Shown here piece by piece: positions 34,511 to 43,880 of a stretch of DNA of 64,000 bases. Every line of letters begins with the position of its first letter. Position 1 is the stretch's first letter. The position numbers and the translations under genes are program-made. Origin of the DNA: Pseudomonas pohangensis (lineage in GTDB: Bacteria; Pseudomonadota; Gammaproteobacteria; Pseudomonadales; Pseudomonadaceae); assembly GCF_900105995.1 (NCBI RefSeq), contig NZ_LT629785.1:2046001-2110000 (forward strand), written 5' to 3'. The notes beneath the pieces are model-generated. The model searched no databases, had not been told where the DNA came from, and was given only the letters and a program-made list of their open reading frames with translations.

Positions 34511-35332
34511 TCAGCTATCGGTCTTGACTGGCTTAACTTCGTAACTGAACTCCAGGACGCTGGGGTTCTGGCCTTCAAACTTGACGTATTGCAAGGCATA
34601 CTCATTGTGCAGCGTGGCATAGGCCGCTGCCATGCTGTAGAGCTTGGGGCCACCGGTTGAGTCGATCATCACATCGTGCTCGGAATAACCATCCTTCTTA
34701 ATCTGCCCCTCCAGCACACGGATGGTTTCGTAGTACTTAAACAAATTATTCAGGTCAGCTGCCTTGATCGATGTGCTGATAACCTGCACCCCCGGCATAA
34801 GCAGTTTCACCAAATCGCGAACATAAGCAAAGCGTTCCGCCGAGCCGCCGACACCGTCCGTCACCAGCAGGTAGCAGCGTTCAAGTTTTTGCCGGTGAGC
34901 CAGCAGGCCATGCAGCAAAGGAATACCGTTCCAGCGACTGGCACCCGCAAAAGCTGCCAGAATTTGCGCCTCCGACTGGCCGTCCAGGTCCGCAATGGCA
35001 GGCAGTTTGACCCCGACCCCCGCTACCGCATTTCCCTCTTTTTGATCTGCCCATTGCGACAACATGGCAATCAGCACATTGCGCGGGTTATCCACCAACT
35101 GCGGCTCCATCACCTGACCAATCTTTGGCCGCTGATAGTGGTACAACGCCAAGGTCGAACCTGCCAGCAGCAACACACCCAACCCGGCCGCCTTCAGGAT
35201 TTCGTAATCAGGCAAGAAGGATGAGAACAGCAGGATCGGCGTCCCGTTCAGGCCATCGGTTACCCAGCCGGCAACGATCACCGCCAGCAGCGCACCAAAT
35301 GCTGTAGCAAGATTGTTAAAAAAGCGTTTCAC
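34511..35332 (-). CDS. Membrane-anchored CARF-like protein (Cam1/TM-CARF type)
   Basis: 273 residues. Two hydrophobic helices (about 8-25, ATAFGALLAVIVAGWVT, and about 46-66, LKAAGLGVLLLAGSTLALYH) precede a Rossmann-like domain with LLVTDGVGG and the ligand motif DSTGGPKLYSMAAA at 224-237, which is the CARF signature. This is the plan of membrane CARF effectors such as Cam1, which opens membranes on binding cyclic tetra-adenylate; Cam1 itself is smaller with one helix, so this is a variant class. The start overlaps the csx16 stop by 4 bp, so the two are cotranslated. The cyclase partner is Cmr2. Confidence 0.72.
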   Translation of the reverse strand: MKRFFNNLATAFGALLAVIVAGWVTDGLNGTPILLFSSFLPDYEILKAAGLGVLLLAGSTLALYHYQRPKIGQVMEPQLVDNPRNVLIAMLSQWADQKEGNAVAGVGVKLPAIADLDGQSEAQILAAFAGASRWNGIPLLHGLLAHRQKLERCYLLVTDGVGGSAERFAYVRDLVKLLMPGVQVISTSIKAADLNNLFKYYETIRVLEGQIKKDGYSEHDVMIDSTGGPKLYSMAAAYATLHNEYALQYVKFEGQNPSVLEFSYEVKPVKTDS

Positions 35333-35625
35333 TGCAAAACCTCCTGCACTTCAAAACAAACCAGCCGTGCACCGTAGCGCCGCATGTCTTCGGCGGTGAG
35401 TTCCTGACCACGTGCCGATGCCGGCAACTCCAGGATCAGGTGCATGTAGCGCACACCGCGCAGGCCCAGTTCAGCCACCATGTGTACCGGCAAACTGCCA
35501 TAGACCGTATCGCCAGCCTGTAATTGAGCTAGTTCAAGATGAGCCACCAAGCGATCCACCATATGCCCCTGTTCCGCCAACCAGTTGCACGCGCCCTGAT
35601 GGCGACTGACAAACCATGTAGTCAT
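35329..35625 (-). CDS. csx16: CRISPR-associated protein Csx16
   Basis: 98 residues from the start at 35625 (MTTWFVSRHQGACNWLAEQG), which follows GGGAGA; an 82-codon upstream in-frame extension has no family content. GDTVYGSLPVHMVAELGLRG and RYMHLILELPASARGQELTA, then EDMRRYGARL, match the Csx16 (VVA1548) family. Members are linked to type III systems, and recent work proposes that they break down or sequester cyclic oligoadenylates. Here it is the first gene of a two-gene unit with the membrane CARF protein and probably limits its toxicity. Confidence 0.85.
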   Translation of the reverse strand: MTTWFVSRHQGACNWLAEQGHMVDRLVAHLELAQLQAGDTVYGSLPVHMVAELGLRGVRYMHLILELPASARGQELTAEDMRRYGARLVCFEVQEVLQ

Positions 35626-35908
35626 CTTTGCTCTCCCTGTAGACGGCAGCGATTCTGCCGAAGTCGACTGCAGTCCGCCATCAAAACACGGCCAGGTAGC
35701 GGCCGCAGCGTAAACAAGCTTGTCATTCCTGTAACTCATGCCACTCGCTGTAAGCTCTACCTGAAGAATCACCTCCCACGCTGGTTTCAGGCCGACCAGC
35801 AGCTCGGCATAATGCCGCCAGTTGATATGCAAGGAGGGAATACTCGCCTGTAAATATTTCGTGGCTCGCATTCAAACCTTTCAGTACCACTCAGTATCAA
35901 GGATGACT

Positions 35909-37147
35909 ATGAAACACGTTCTGCTCGCCACCACCGGTGAATCACCTCAGGTTGTAACCGAGACCCTGTTTGCTCTGCATCAGGAACATCAGCCTTGGCC
36001 GGACGCGCTCTATTTGATCACCACCTCCCGCGGGCAGAGCAAAGCACGCGAAGGATTGCTTGAGCGGGGGCATCTTGCGCGCTTGTGCGATGAGCTTGGT
36101 GTAAAGCAGCCGCTTTTCGACAACAGCCATATTCTGGTGGTGCCCGATGCCAATGGCGTGCCCGTGGATGACGCCCGCAGCCTGGAAGATCACGAAGCAC
36201 TGGCCAACTTCATCATGACGCAGGTGCGCAACCTGACTGCGGACCCTCAACAAAGCGTGCATGCGTCACTGGCGGGCGGTCGCAAGACCATGACGTTTTA
36301 TCTGGGCTACGCCATGAGCCTGCTGGGACGCCAGCAGGATCGGCTCAGCCACGTACTGGTCAGCAAGGGCTACGAAAGCCTGGCGGATTTCTGGTATCCC
36401 AGCCAGCAACAAGGGCAACTGCATGACCGGCAGGGAGCGCCTTTGTTGACTGCCGAAGGCAAGCCGCTGATCGCCAGTGCCGCCACTGTGACACTGGCTC
36501 CGATTCCCTTTGTGCGCCACCGCCAAAGCTTGCCGGCGATCCTGCCGCAAACCGGTGAGTCCGTGCACTTTCGCGACGTGGTGCGGTTGATCAACCTGGG
36601 CGAACAACCCGAAGCGTTACGGCTTCAGATTGACCTGGCCCAACAGTTGATCACGGTGAGCGACGAGGAAAGCGATCAGCGCTTCGAGTTCAAGCCCAGC
36701 CTCATTGGTTTAGCCTTCTACGCGATGATGGCCCGGGCTACCTGCGCCGAAGAGTCGGATCTCACACGCCCCTCAAAAAAACGGGCCGACACCGCCCTGC
36801 TGAAAGTCTTTCTCGATGAGCTAATGCCTTTGTGTGGTCTTCAATCATGCGCTGACTGGCAAACTGGATTGAAGCAGTTACTCGACTGGAGCGAACTGAA
36901 AGGGCAAGTGAAGGACAACACGATCGACGCGCTCAACGGCGGTATCCCGGACTACTGGTTTGATCAGCGCAAGAGCGAATTGCGCAAGCTGTTTGAGCAA
37001 AAGCTACCGCTAACAGTAAGCCGCTGGCTTTCACCGGAAATTATCTGGGCGGAAGACGGCGCCTTGCTGGAACAACCGGGCAGCACCAAGGGCGGTGGAT
37101 ATGGCATCCCCCTCGCCCGCAAGAATATCGAAATTATTAATTGTTAA
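35909..37147 (+). CDS. CARF protein of the NE0113/Csm6-type ring nuclease family
   Basis: 412 residues from the start at 35909, preceded by AAGGATGA (ATGs 6 bp upstream and further are less well placed). It begins MKHVLLATTGESPQVVTETL, the signature of TIGR02584/NE0113, with the second ligand motif SLAGGRKTMTFYLGYAMSLL near 118-137. The C-terminal 200 residues are helical and end in TKGGGYGIPLARKNIEI; I see no R-x4-6-H HEPN motif, so RNase activity is doubtful and a ring-nuclease or regulatory role is more likely. It is divergent from csx16, sharing the 283-bp gap. Confidence 0.82.
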   Translation: MKHVLLATTGESPQVVTETLFALHQEHQPWPDALYLITTSRGQSKAREGLLERGHLARLCDELGVKQPLFDNSHILVVPDANGVPVDDARSLEDHEALANFIMTQVRNLTADPQQSVHASLAGGRKTMTFYLGYAMSLLGRQQDRLSHVLVSKGYESLADFWYPSQQQGQLHDRQGAPLLTAEGKPLIASAATVTLAPIPFVRHRQSLPAILPQTGESVHFRDVVRLINLGEQPEALRLQIDLAQQLITVSDEESDQRFEFKPSLIGLAFYAMMARATCAEESDLTRPSKKRADTALLKVFLDELMPLCGLQSCADWQTGLKQLLDWSELKGQVKDNTIDALNGGIPDYWFDQRKSELRKLFEQKLPLTVSRWLSPEIIWAEDGALLEQPGSTKGGGYGIPLARKNIEIINC

Positions 37148-37251
37148 AGCCACGAGGTCTTAATGTCAGTAACTGGCATTTAATGCGCTGGCGTTTTCAG
37201 TTGGCCTGCGGCTAAATACGCGTATAAGAAAAAATACAGAAAGGACTCTGC

Positions 37252-38364
37252 ATGTATAGCGTCAGGATTGCGTTGGCAATTGCTGTTTTCACGATCTTTG
37301 CCGCCAACGCAACATGGGCTTTGCCTGGCCTGCCGGGAGATGCTTTGGAAGACAGAGCGCCTGAGCAGGCGGCACTGTCCGCACGTGGTTACTACCTCGG
37401 CCGCTTCGGCGTTATCCGCCGTCTTAATCAGCCACAAGCCCTTGGCTGCTTAAATGGCTTTGAAATCCAATCCCATCGCGGTTATCCAACCTTGCCCGAG
37501 AACGCTTTCAGCTCGGTGGTTGTCGCATTTGCTGCCAAGTTCAATGCGGTCGAGGTTGACGCAAGACAGCTCAGGGATGGGACCTGGGTGCTCAACCATG
37601 ATGAGAGCACCCAGCGAACCATGCTGACCCGATCCAACAAAACCAAACTACGCAATATGGATCGCAGTGACTGGACGCAATCGACCCTGCGCAACCGCCT
37701 CGGCCAACAGGTCAACGAGCAGGCCGAAGATTTGGCAACCATCGCGTCCGGTGCTTTCCAGGCCCAATCGCCGGGTCAAACACTGAACATCGAGCTGAAG
37801 GACAATCGCGGCATTAACTGCCAGGATCTCGGCCAACTGAATGAAACAGCAACGCTATTTTTGAGCGCTGGCCAGGTGAGCTACTCCAGCATGAACGGGG
37901 TAAAACCCCTCGCGTGCATGCGCGAGCATAACCCCGAGGCTTACCTGGCGCTTATTCAGGGACCAAGCCGCAAAGCACTGGAAAAATGGGCAGCCGCCAA
38001 TCACGGTGAAGAGCTCAGCAAACTCAATGGCAACCGCCGGCTCAGGGCTGCGGCGCAGATGGCTACCGAGGCCTTTGGCAGTTACAAGTACCCGAGTTGG
38101 AGTTCGACGGCAAAGCTTCAAGAACTGCGCCGGACTCTCGGAGGCAAAGTGGGGCTGCACGTTGAAATTAGCGATCTCAAGGCTGACCCTGGCCTTGTCG
38201 CTCGAGCCCATAGCGCGGGCGTAAAACTCATGACCTATACCCTGACCGACAACGACAGCCATCTGAACGACTTGCTGGCACTCAAATCCCGCGGGGCTAT
38301 GCCAGATGGTGCCATTGTCGACTCGACCCCGATCAAAACCTGCAAGATGCTGGGACTGGAGTGA
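37252..38364 (+). CDS. Secreted glycerophosphodiester phosphodiesterase-like protein
   Basis: 370 residues. A signal peptide (MYSVRIALAIAVFTIFAANA) is followed by a GDPD TIM barrel: SHRGYPTLPENAFSSV with H75/R76/E83, AVEVDARQLRDGTWVLNHDE with E101, D103 and H116. These are the metal and catalytic positions of enzymes that cut glycerophosphodiesters. It opens a run of envelope genes continuing to 43819. Residues 1-70 carry an extra PGLPGDALEDRAPEQAAL segment that is also present in the dead copy at 18102. Location should be periplasmic or secreted. Confidence 0.82.
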   Translation: MYSVRIALAIAVFTIFAANATWALPGLPGDALEDRAPEQAALSARGYYLGRFGVIRRLNQPQALGCLNGFEIQSHRGYPTLPENAFSSVVVAFAAKFNAVEVDARQLRDGTWVLNHDESTQRTMLTRSNKTKLRNMDRSDWTQSTLRNRLGQQVNEQAEDLATIASGAFQAQSPGQTLNIELKDNRGINCQDLGQLNETATLFLSAGQVSYSSMNGVKPLACMREHNPEAYLALIQGPSRKALEKWAAANHGEELSKLNGNRRLRAAAQMATEAFGSYKYPSWSSTAKLQELRRTLGGKVGLHVEISDLKADPGLVARAHSAGVKLMTYTLTDNDSHLNDLLALKSRGAMPDGAIVDSTPIKTCKMLGLE

Positions 38365-38369
38365 TAGCC

Positions 38370-38774
38370 ATGACGAAACCCTATCTGGCAGTCCTCGCCA
38401 TCGCACTTGCAGCATATTCTCTGGGTGCGTGCTCAACCAATCCCTACTCACAACAATCCCTGCCCACGCAAAAGCCGGATGCAGAAGCAGTCCAAGCGCA
38501 GCTACAGGCGAGCGAAGCCGATGCGGCCATCATTCGGCAGCTTCCAGCAGATGCAGACATCGAGAATATGTCTGAACAGAGACGCCTGTTCCCACAACGC
38601 CTGTACCTGACCTGGAATGGTCAGCGCCGCGACCTGGAGGCGAAGCCTGTGACTGCAGCTAACTCGCAACCTGCAAGTAGCCAAGCGCCAACTTCGCCTG
38701 TACGCAAGCGGGCAACTACGACACAAGAGTCCATCACTCTGGACGAACTCCCACCTCCTATCGTTATCGAATAA
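38370..38774 (+). CDS. Pro/Gln-rich lipoprotein
   Basis: 134 residues starting at 38370 with a leader ending in lipobox LGAC (near Cys21). The rest is low complexity, rich in Gln, Ala, Ser and Pro, with a short conserved-looking RLFPQRLYLTWNGQRRDLEA block, and ends ELPPPIVIE. It is likely a flexible linker lipoprotein of the envelope cluster, 5 bp after the GDPD gene and so cotranscribed. Confidence 0.7.
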   Translation: MTKPYLAVLAIALAAYSLGACSTNPYSQQSLPTQKPDAEAVQAQLQASEADAAIIRQLPADADIENMSEQRRLFPQRLYLTWNGQRRDLEAKPVTAANSQPASSQAPTSPVRKRATTTQESITLDELPPPIVIE

Positions 38775-38791
38775 CTTCGGAAGTTGTTTTC

Positions 38792-40735
38792 ATGGATAAG
38801 AAAACCAGCACTCTTTGGGCATGGATCTTTGGCGCGATCAGTCTCGTATACGTTGGTTATGAGTTCGCCTTCAACGCCGCCCTTCTCGACCTCGCCTCGT
38901 CCATAAATCAGGACGCCGGAGATATGGACAGCCTGGCTTTAACCGGCGAAACGCTCTCCGGTATCGGGCTGGCACTGGCCTTCATGGCCCTGCTCATGCG
39001 CTTTGGCCCTTTCGCAAGGCGGGGAGCCTTGTTTTCAACGATGCTGTTGGTATTAATTGCCACTCTGGCAACCGTTCCATTCATGCGCTGGGCTCAGCCA
39101 GCCTTGATTGACCATCTCATCGATGGCACCAACGCTGAACAACGTAGTCAGGCACTAGGCCTGAACCTGTTCAAGTTCGGTGTAGCAAATGGTGCTGTGC
39201 AGTTCGGAACTACAACACTTGGCGAGTCCCCTGCGGACAAGACCCTGTTGGCGTTGATCGGACCCATGGCGCAGGGTAACGAGAAAATTGACAGGATTCT
39301 CAAGGACAGCAGCCAGCAGATATTTGACCGGGTCGCCAAACAAGGCGGGAATGCAGCAGCTGAAAGACGCTGGAAGCAATACCAGCAAGTTCGTAATGAC
39401 GTGGCCAGTCGCTACAACCAGTACCTCGATCAGGCCGAGCAATACGAGAGTGCGCTGCGTAAGGCCTCCGGCAAATCAGGAGAAATCCTCGACCAAATAC
39501 GCAGAGGTGTGAATGCTGACTACACCACCCACCAAAATATGGTCACCAAATTCGAGTCGGACTATATGGCTCAAGAGGAAAAAGTGGCAAAACGGGTTCG
39601 GGACTTCAATGCCAATCCGAAGTACAACCGGGATATCTACGAGCGAGATCTAACGCGGATTTACGGCTTTGTTCCTGATTTCGAAGTGTTCGTCGGCACC
39701 AGGGCAGCTACCTTCTCTGACCCCGGAGTCAGGAAGGGCAACACCGTTCACTACAATCTGGGTGACCTCTTTGATCTCGTTGAAACAGCGGTCAGCGACA
39801 AGCAGATTCGCGAAATCACAGATCAATCCATTCACAATGGCCACATGCGTTTAATGGACCAAGCCTATACCAAGGTGTCCAACGGCATGCCGCGCGACAT
39901 GAGCCTGAACGGCTTCATGCGTCAGCCACAGGTGTGTTCAAAGGCTCGTGCCAAGCTAGTTGCCAATAACATCAATGTGCCCGCTGGTTGGTGTCCGGAT
40001 GACGAAAGAGCAGTTATGCAGTCAGTCGATAATAGCGCGCGAAACAAGGTTGAAAGAGAGTGGGAAGCAGGGACTAAGAAACGCTTTGGCCAGGTTGTTG
40101 GGCCAAACCTCACTGAGCAGCAGTTCAAGAACCTTAAGTCGGTCAAAGACTCCATCGGCCGAGCGCTTGTCGATGCGCCATGCACGAAAGGCAATGCCTA
40201 CCACTCACCTGAGGTGTTCAAAGCTAATTGCATAACCCCTGAGTTAAACAAACGCCGGAACGAGATCCGCGATGCCTTCACCGCGCCAACGGAAGATCTG
40301 GCCGATGGTGGCCGTCTGGAGGACAAGGGGCGTCAAGCCGTTCGCTCCTTGGCAGTGCCCCCAGTTGCCATGGCCTTAAGCCTGTTCTTCTCGCTGTTGG
40401 CGTTGTTGAACTTAGGACTCAAGCTGATTTCAGGGTCTAAGATTGGCCGCCACTGGGTAATCAAGGCCATTTGCGTTGCCGCCCTGATCATTGCCCCCGC
40501 ATTCATGTCGGTCGATAAATACGGCGCGATTGCAGATTTGATCTTTCCCAAAGACAGCAGCGTGGGCTCCGCCTTCAAGTGGGTGATCACCATGGAACCT
40601 GCTATTTACGGCGTAGGAATACAGCTCCCCGTTAACCTAAACAACGAGTTCCTACACATGGACTTCCAACAGACCCGAGACCTAGTCGAAAAGTCAGTTG
40701 ATGCTGCGAAAGAACTCAACGGATCGGAAAGTTAA
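38792..40735 (+). CDS. Large membrane protein with central coiled coil
   Basis: 647 residues. Three N-terminal helices (about 8-24, 56-70, 78-97) and two or three near the C-terminus (about 532-600) enclose a roughly 420-residue soluble middle with long Gln/Lys/Arg-rich helices (ERRWKQYQQVRNDVASRYNQ, MVTKFESDYMAQEEKVAKRV) and Cys pairs (PQVCSKARAK, AGWCPDDER, PCTKGN, NCITPEL) suggesting periplasmic disulfides. I do not recognise the family. It lies between two lipoproteins and 17 bp after the first, so it may be the core of an envelope complex. Confidence 0.78.
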   Translation: MDKKTSTLWAWIFGAISLVYVGYEFAFNAALLDLASSINQDAGDMDSLALTGETLSGIGLALAFMALLMRFGPFARRGALFSTMLLVLIATLATVPFMRWAQPALIDHLIDGTNAEQRSQALGLNLFKFGVANGAVQFGTTTLGESPADKTLLALIGPMAQGNEKIDRILKDSSQQIFDRVAKQGGNAAAERRWKQYQQVRNDVASRYNQYLDQAEQYESALRKASGKSGEILDQIRRGVNADYTTHQNMVTKFESDYMAQEEKVAKRVRDFNANPKYNRDIYERDLTRIYGFVPDFEVFVGTRAATFSDPGVRKGNTVHYNLGDLFDLVETAVSDKQIREITDQSIHNGHMRLMDQAYTKVSNGMPRDMSLNGFMRQPQVCSKARAKLVANNINVPAGWCPDDERAVMQSVDNSARNKVEREWEAGTKKRFGQVVGPNLTEQQFKNLKSVKDSIGRALVDAPCTKGNAYHSPEVFKANCITPELNKRRNEIRDAFTAPTEDLADGGRLEDKGRQAVRSLAVPPVAMALSLFFSLLALLNLGLKLISGSKIGRHWVIKAICVAALIIAPAFMSVDKYGAIADLIFPKDSSVGSAFKWVITMEPAIYGVGIQLPVNLNNEFLHMDFQQTRDLVEKSVDAAKELNGSES

Positions 40736-40836
40736 GGTGGCGATAAGTTAACCTCCCCCACATAGCCCTTGACTGAATTGCAACTCGAAATACCAAGAAA
40801 GCTGCTACATGCAGCAAACCAAAGCAGAGGTAAAAC

Positions 40837-41343
40837 ATGATTCGAAACGCACTATTAGCTGCAACAGCGGTATCACTTCTGATGGGATGCTCAGCCATGG
40901 ATAGCATTCAAAGCGTTGCTATGACTGACTTGGGCGGGGAGTGGAAAGGTGATTACCAATGCCAACCACCGCGCTGGTTGCCACATCCATCTAAGGCCAC
41001 TGTAACGTTCATTCCGGGAGCACTCCCCATGACATTCACTGGCCACGCTGAATACGTACTCACTGACTACAGAACGGGCAAAGAGCTAGGTGGGAATACG
41101 ACATTCACCGGCAAGACTCAACTGGTCGGCAGCTTTGCACTTCAAAGTGAAACCTTCGTGAAGCGGTGGGGACCAAATTCGGATCCGAGCCGTCTCTCTG
41201 CGCCGTTAATGAAGGGCAGAATGGTGGACAAAAATACGATCGTTGTGGATATGTGCGATACGAAAATGACCCTGCACCGCACAGTTAATCCAACTGCAAC
41301 TTTGTCATCGCAGGCGGCTAAATCTCCGTCAGCATACAACTGA
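40837..41343 (+). CDS. Lipoprotein of unknown function
   Basis: 168 residues with lipobox LMGC at Cys18. The mature part looks like a small beta barrel or lipocalin-like domain: GGEWKGDYQCQPPRWLP, KATVTFIPGALPMTFTGHAE, and a final MTLHRTV strand. GEW-G-Y-C is a common start of beta-sandwich lipoproteins. It lies 101 bp after the membrane protein gene, in the same direction. A GAGGTAAAAC ribosome site is present. Confidence 0.74.
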   Translation: MIRNALLAATAVSLLMGCSAMDSIQSVAMTDLGGEWKGDYQCQPPRWLPHPSKATVTFIPGALPMTFTGHAEYVLTDYRTGKELGGNTTFTGKTQLVGSFALQSETFVKRWGPNSDPSRLSAPLMKGRMVDKNTIVVDMCDTKMTLHRTVNPTATLSSQAAKSPSAYN

Positions 41344-41704
41344 CAAAGTAGATCAAAGTGCAATACTTCGGTCGGGGGCTCGGCTGTGAAATAATCTGCG
41401 CCAAGGACGGCGCATTAGGGGTGCTAGATGCCAGACTCCGGGCGTAAGCGTCCGGCAACCACACCTCGCGCGATTACTGCGCAACCCACCTGTGCGGTAG
41501 TAGCGACGTCTCCCCGATTATGGTTACAGCAAGAGTGGGCCGAGCCATTGGCAAGGCGGATGAAATTCTTAAGATTCGTGGCGAGCATCCCCGACAAGAC
41601 CAGAATCGGCTGTTGCATAATCAGTTGATCATGTAGATTTGATTGGCCTTCGCATGCTGTTCAAGGGAGCTGACGCGGAGGCATACAAATATAAGGGACT
41701 ATTT
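41344..41704. other. Gene-free leader of the 704-residue lipoprotein
   Basis: No gene supported. The small plus-strand frame at 41428-41628 has no ribosome site or family content. The stretch probably holds the promoter of the next gene. Confidence 0.5.
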
Positions 41705-43819
41705 ATGAGCATTATGGGTTTCCAGCGCTCGCGCTTAATGCGGGCAACCTCGGTTATAACTCTGGCAGGATTCCTAGCCGGGTGTCTGCCAGGGACAGTT
41801 AAGCAAGACGGCACCAGCGCTGGTGGTTTGTCGGATGCTTTTAAAAGCGCTTTGGATGTAGCCAACTCTGCCACCGCATCAATTGGTGCTGCAGCTTCTT
41901 CCGTCGGTCTTGGCAACTATGTTGGCAAGAAAGGAATGGACAACCGGCAGTGGACTGCGCAAGACCAAGCTAGCGCGAATAAAGCCAAATCAATTTTTGA
42001 TAACCTCTCAGCAATTACCGCAACGGTGGAGGTATACGATCCGCTAAAGCCCGGCGAGGAAGCTCGATACAAGAAAAAGATTTCTGAAGTCATGGCCAAG
42101 TACGGAAGCCAAAAAACTCTGACTCCAGAGCAATTGCTTGAAGTGACGGAAACCGTTCTTCCTGTACTGCGATTCATCGCAAAAAGTCGGATGTATCGAG
42201 AAGGTAAGGTGATAGCCGACAATCAAAACAAGCGCTCCACGAAAGGTACTACTGAGCAGGTTTGGGTGCCTGCTGGCGGCTCAGTCGAGTTGCTTGTTCA
42301 GACGTTCTGTAACGACCATAACTTACCGGGCCGTTCTCCCGGTGACACGTACACCATTCGGTCAATTGAAGCTTACCTGCCAGAGCAACTTATTCCGGCC
42401 TATACGGACGTTACTAGGTACTCAGCTGCGCACCCTGACAACTACTACAACACGCAATCCCTTGTTTGGTATTTCCGACACAACCCTTGTGAAGAAGCAC
42501 GGCTAACAGGAGGCATGCGGACACTATTCAATAACGCTGTTCGGCCTGTCTCGTTGGCGGCAATGAATAGTTATTGCCAGATGGAAAACATTAAGAGCAC
42601 TGGTGGCTCTATGGCGACGAACATCGCCAGCCAGTATGCCCCGATCGACCCATCGACGATGGCTAACTACCGGTCCATGTTTGCCCAAGCAAAGTCGCTT
42701 TCTGACAAGGCAACAATGCTGGCAAATGCAGATTATTCCAATTCAACCGATCTTCTGCAGCTGGCTGATATGGCAGGAATCGTCCCTCAATCAGCAAGTA
42801 GTGTTTTGAATAACCCATACTTGCGCGAGGCACGAAAATATACTGACTTGATCACGCCGAAAAACCCAAGCACGCCTGAAGAAAAAACTGTTGCGCAAGC
42901 GCTGAGTGTGCTTAACCAGATTGGTGATGACCTACCCAAAGCCGATGGCGGTATCCAGCCAAATGGTAATTACTCAATGCTGCCAAACGGGCTAGCGGCA
43001 CAATCATCACTTTATGGCCCAGGATCAGGGAAGATTGTTATCAAAAACCCAACTGGCTCACCGCAGCCAGTCGATCCTTCTGGATGGATAGCAACAACCA
43101 CATCTAGCGGAAACGGGAACTCTTACCACCCTACCCAGCGCCTCTCTGTCGGACCATACACGCCAGTTAGGACAACTGCACCCTCAGGCAGCAGCGCTTA
43201 CACAAAAGCGCAAGAGGACCGAGCGAAGGACATGATTGCGTCTGAATTTGGTAAAACTGAGTGGTCGCTTGGTATACCTACCGACTCGACTAGTGATGAG
43301 CCCTGCACAGAGATCGGGAATGTAGAAGTTCCTTATCTGGAGATGGCAGTTATTCATGACGTACTTGAAGCAGTTCCAGTTTTGGGAAATGGACTTAGCC
43401 TTTACAACGCGGTTACTGGTCACGACTGGCTTACAGGGAAAAGCATTGATGCTGAAGAGCAGCTTGGGGCTGCAATTTCTGCAATTTCCCCGAGTGGAGG
43501 ATTAGTAAAATTAATTGCCAAAATGGGTGGGCGACTCGGCGGAACTGCCGGCGCTTACAAAAAATACAACCAAGTTAAGGAAGCTAAGGAAACCTATGAT
43601 GAAACGAAGGAGTTTCTTGATGCGGTTAGTCAGGAAGATCCATGCAAAAAACTCAGAGGCTTAGCTGGATTTGCAGGAACAATGGCTTGCAGTCATGGTT
43701 CAAAACGCCAGTGCGCAGGTGGGGCTGCACTCAAAGAAGCAATAAATGGGGGCATGGGCCAATCTAAAGTTGATCCTTCAAACAGCTTATTTATGCAGTT
43801 TAACAGTCTGCTTGATTGA
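41705..43819 (+). CDS. Large lipoprotein with a pre-toxin-like C-terminal segment
   Basis: 704 residues from the start at 41705, which follows AAGGGAC and opens a signal peptide with lipobox LAGC (Cys27). The central part includes a Cys-bearing helical region and a Pro/Ser/Gly-rich linker (about 420-530). Near 570-610 the segment GNGLSLYNAVTGHDWLTGKS with AEEQLGAAISAISPSGG resembles the PT-TG (pre-toxin) element found ahead of polymorphic toxin tips. The last 70 residues (YKKYNQVKEAKETYDETKEF and DPCKKLRGLAGFAG...) follow it. Whether the tip is toxic is not shown. It closes the envelope cluster. Confidence 0.75.
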   Translation: MSIMGFQRSRLMRATSVITLAGFLAGCLPGTVKQDGTSAGGLSDAFKSALDVANSATASIGAAASSVGLGNYVGKKGMDNRQWTAQDQASANKAKSIFDNLSAITATVEVYDPLKPGEEARYKKKISEVMAKYGSQKTLTPEQLLEVTETVLPVLRFIAKSRMYREGKVIADNQNKRSTKGTTEQVWVPAGGSVELLVQTFCNDHNLPGRSPGDTYTIRSIEAYLPEQLIPAYTDVTRYSAAHPDNYYNTQSLVWYFRHNPCEEARLTGGMRTLFNNAVRPVSLAAMNSYCQMENIKSTGGSMATNIASQYAPIDPSTMANYRSMFAQAKSLSDKATMLANADYSNSTDLLQLADMAGIVPQSASSVLNNPYLREARKYTDLITPKNPSTPEEKTVAQALSVLNQIGDDLPKADGGIQPNGNYSMLPNGLAAQSSLYGPGSGKIVIKNPTGSPQPVDPSGWIATTTSSGNGNSYHPTQRLSVGPYTPVRTTAPSGSSAYTKAQEDRAKDMIASEFGKTEWSLGIPTDSTSDEPCTEIGNVEVPYLEMAVIHDVLEAVPVLGNGLSLYNAVTGHDWLTGKSIDAEEQLGAAISAISPSGGLVKLIAKMGGRLGGTAGAYKKYNQVKEAKETYDETKEFLDAVSQEDPCKKLRGLAGFAGTMACSHGSKRQCAGGAALKEAINGGMGQSKVDPSNSLFMQFNSLLD

Positions 43820-43880
43820 CGTTGCGAACAGGCAACCTTAATGCTAGCCGGCATGTTACGCAGTCATCTCCCATGCGGAC

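Noticed and set aside
35626..35871. 82-codon extension of csx16
   Set aside because: Csx16 proteins start at MTTWFVSR-like sequence and the GGGAGA site fits 35625; the extension covers the divergent promoter.
41428..41628. Small plus-strand ORF
   Set aside because: No ribosome site, no recognisable content, low-complexity basic translation.
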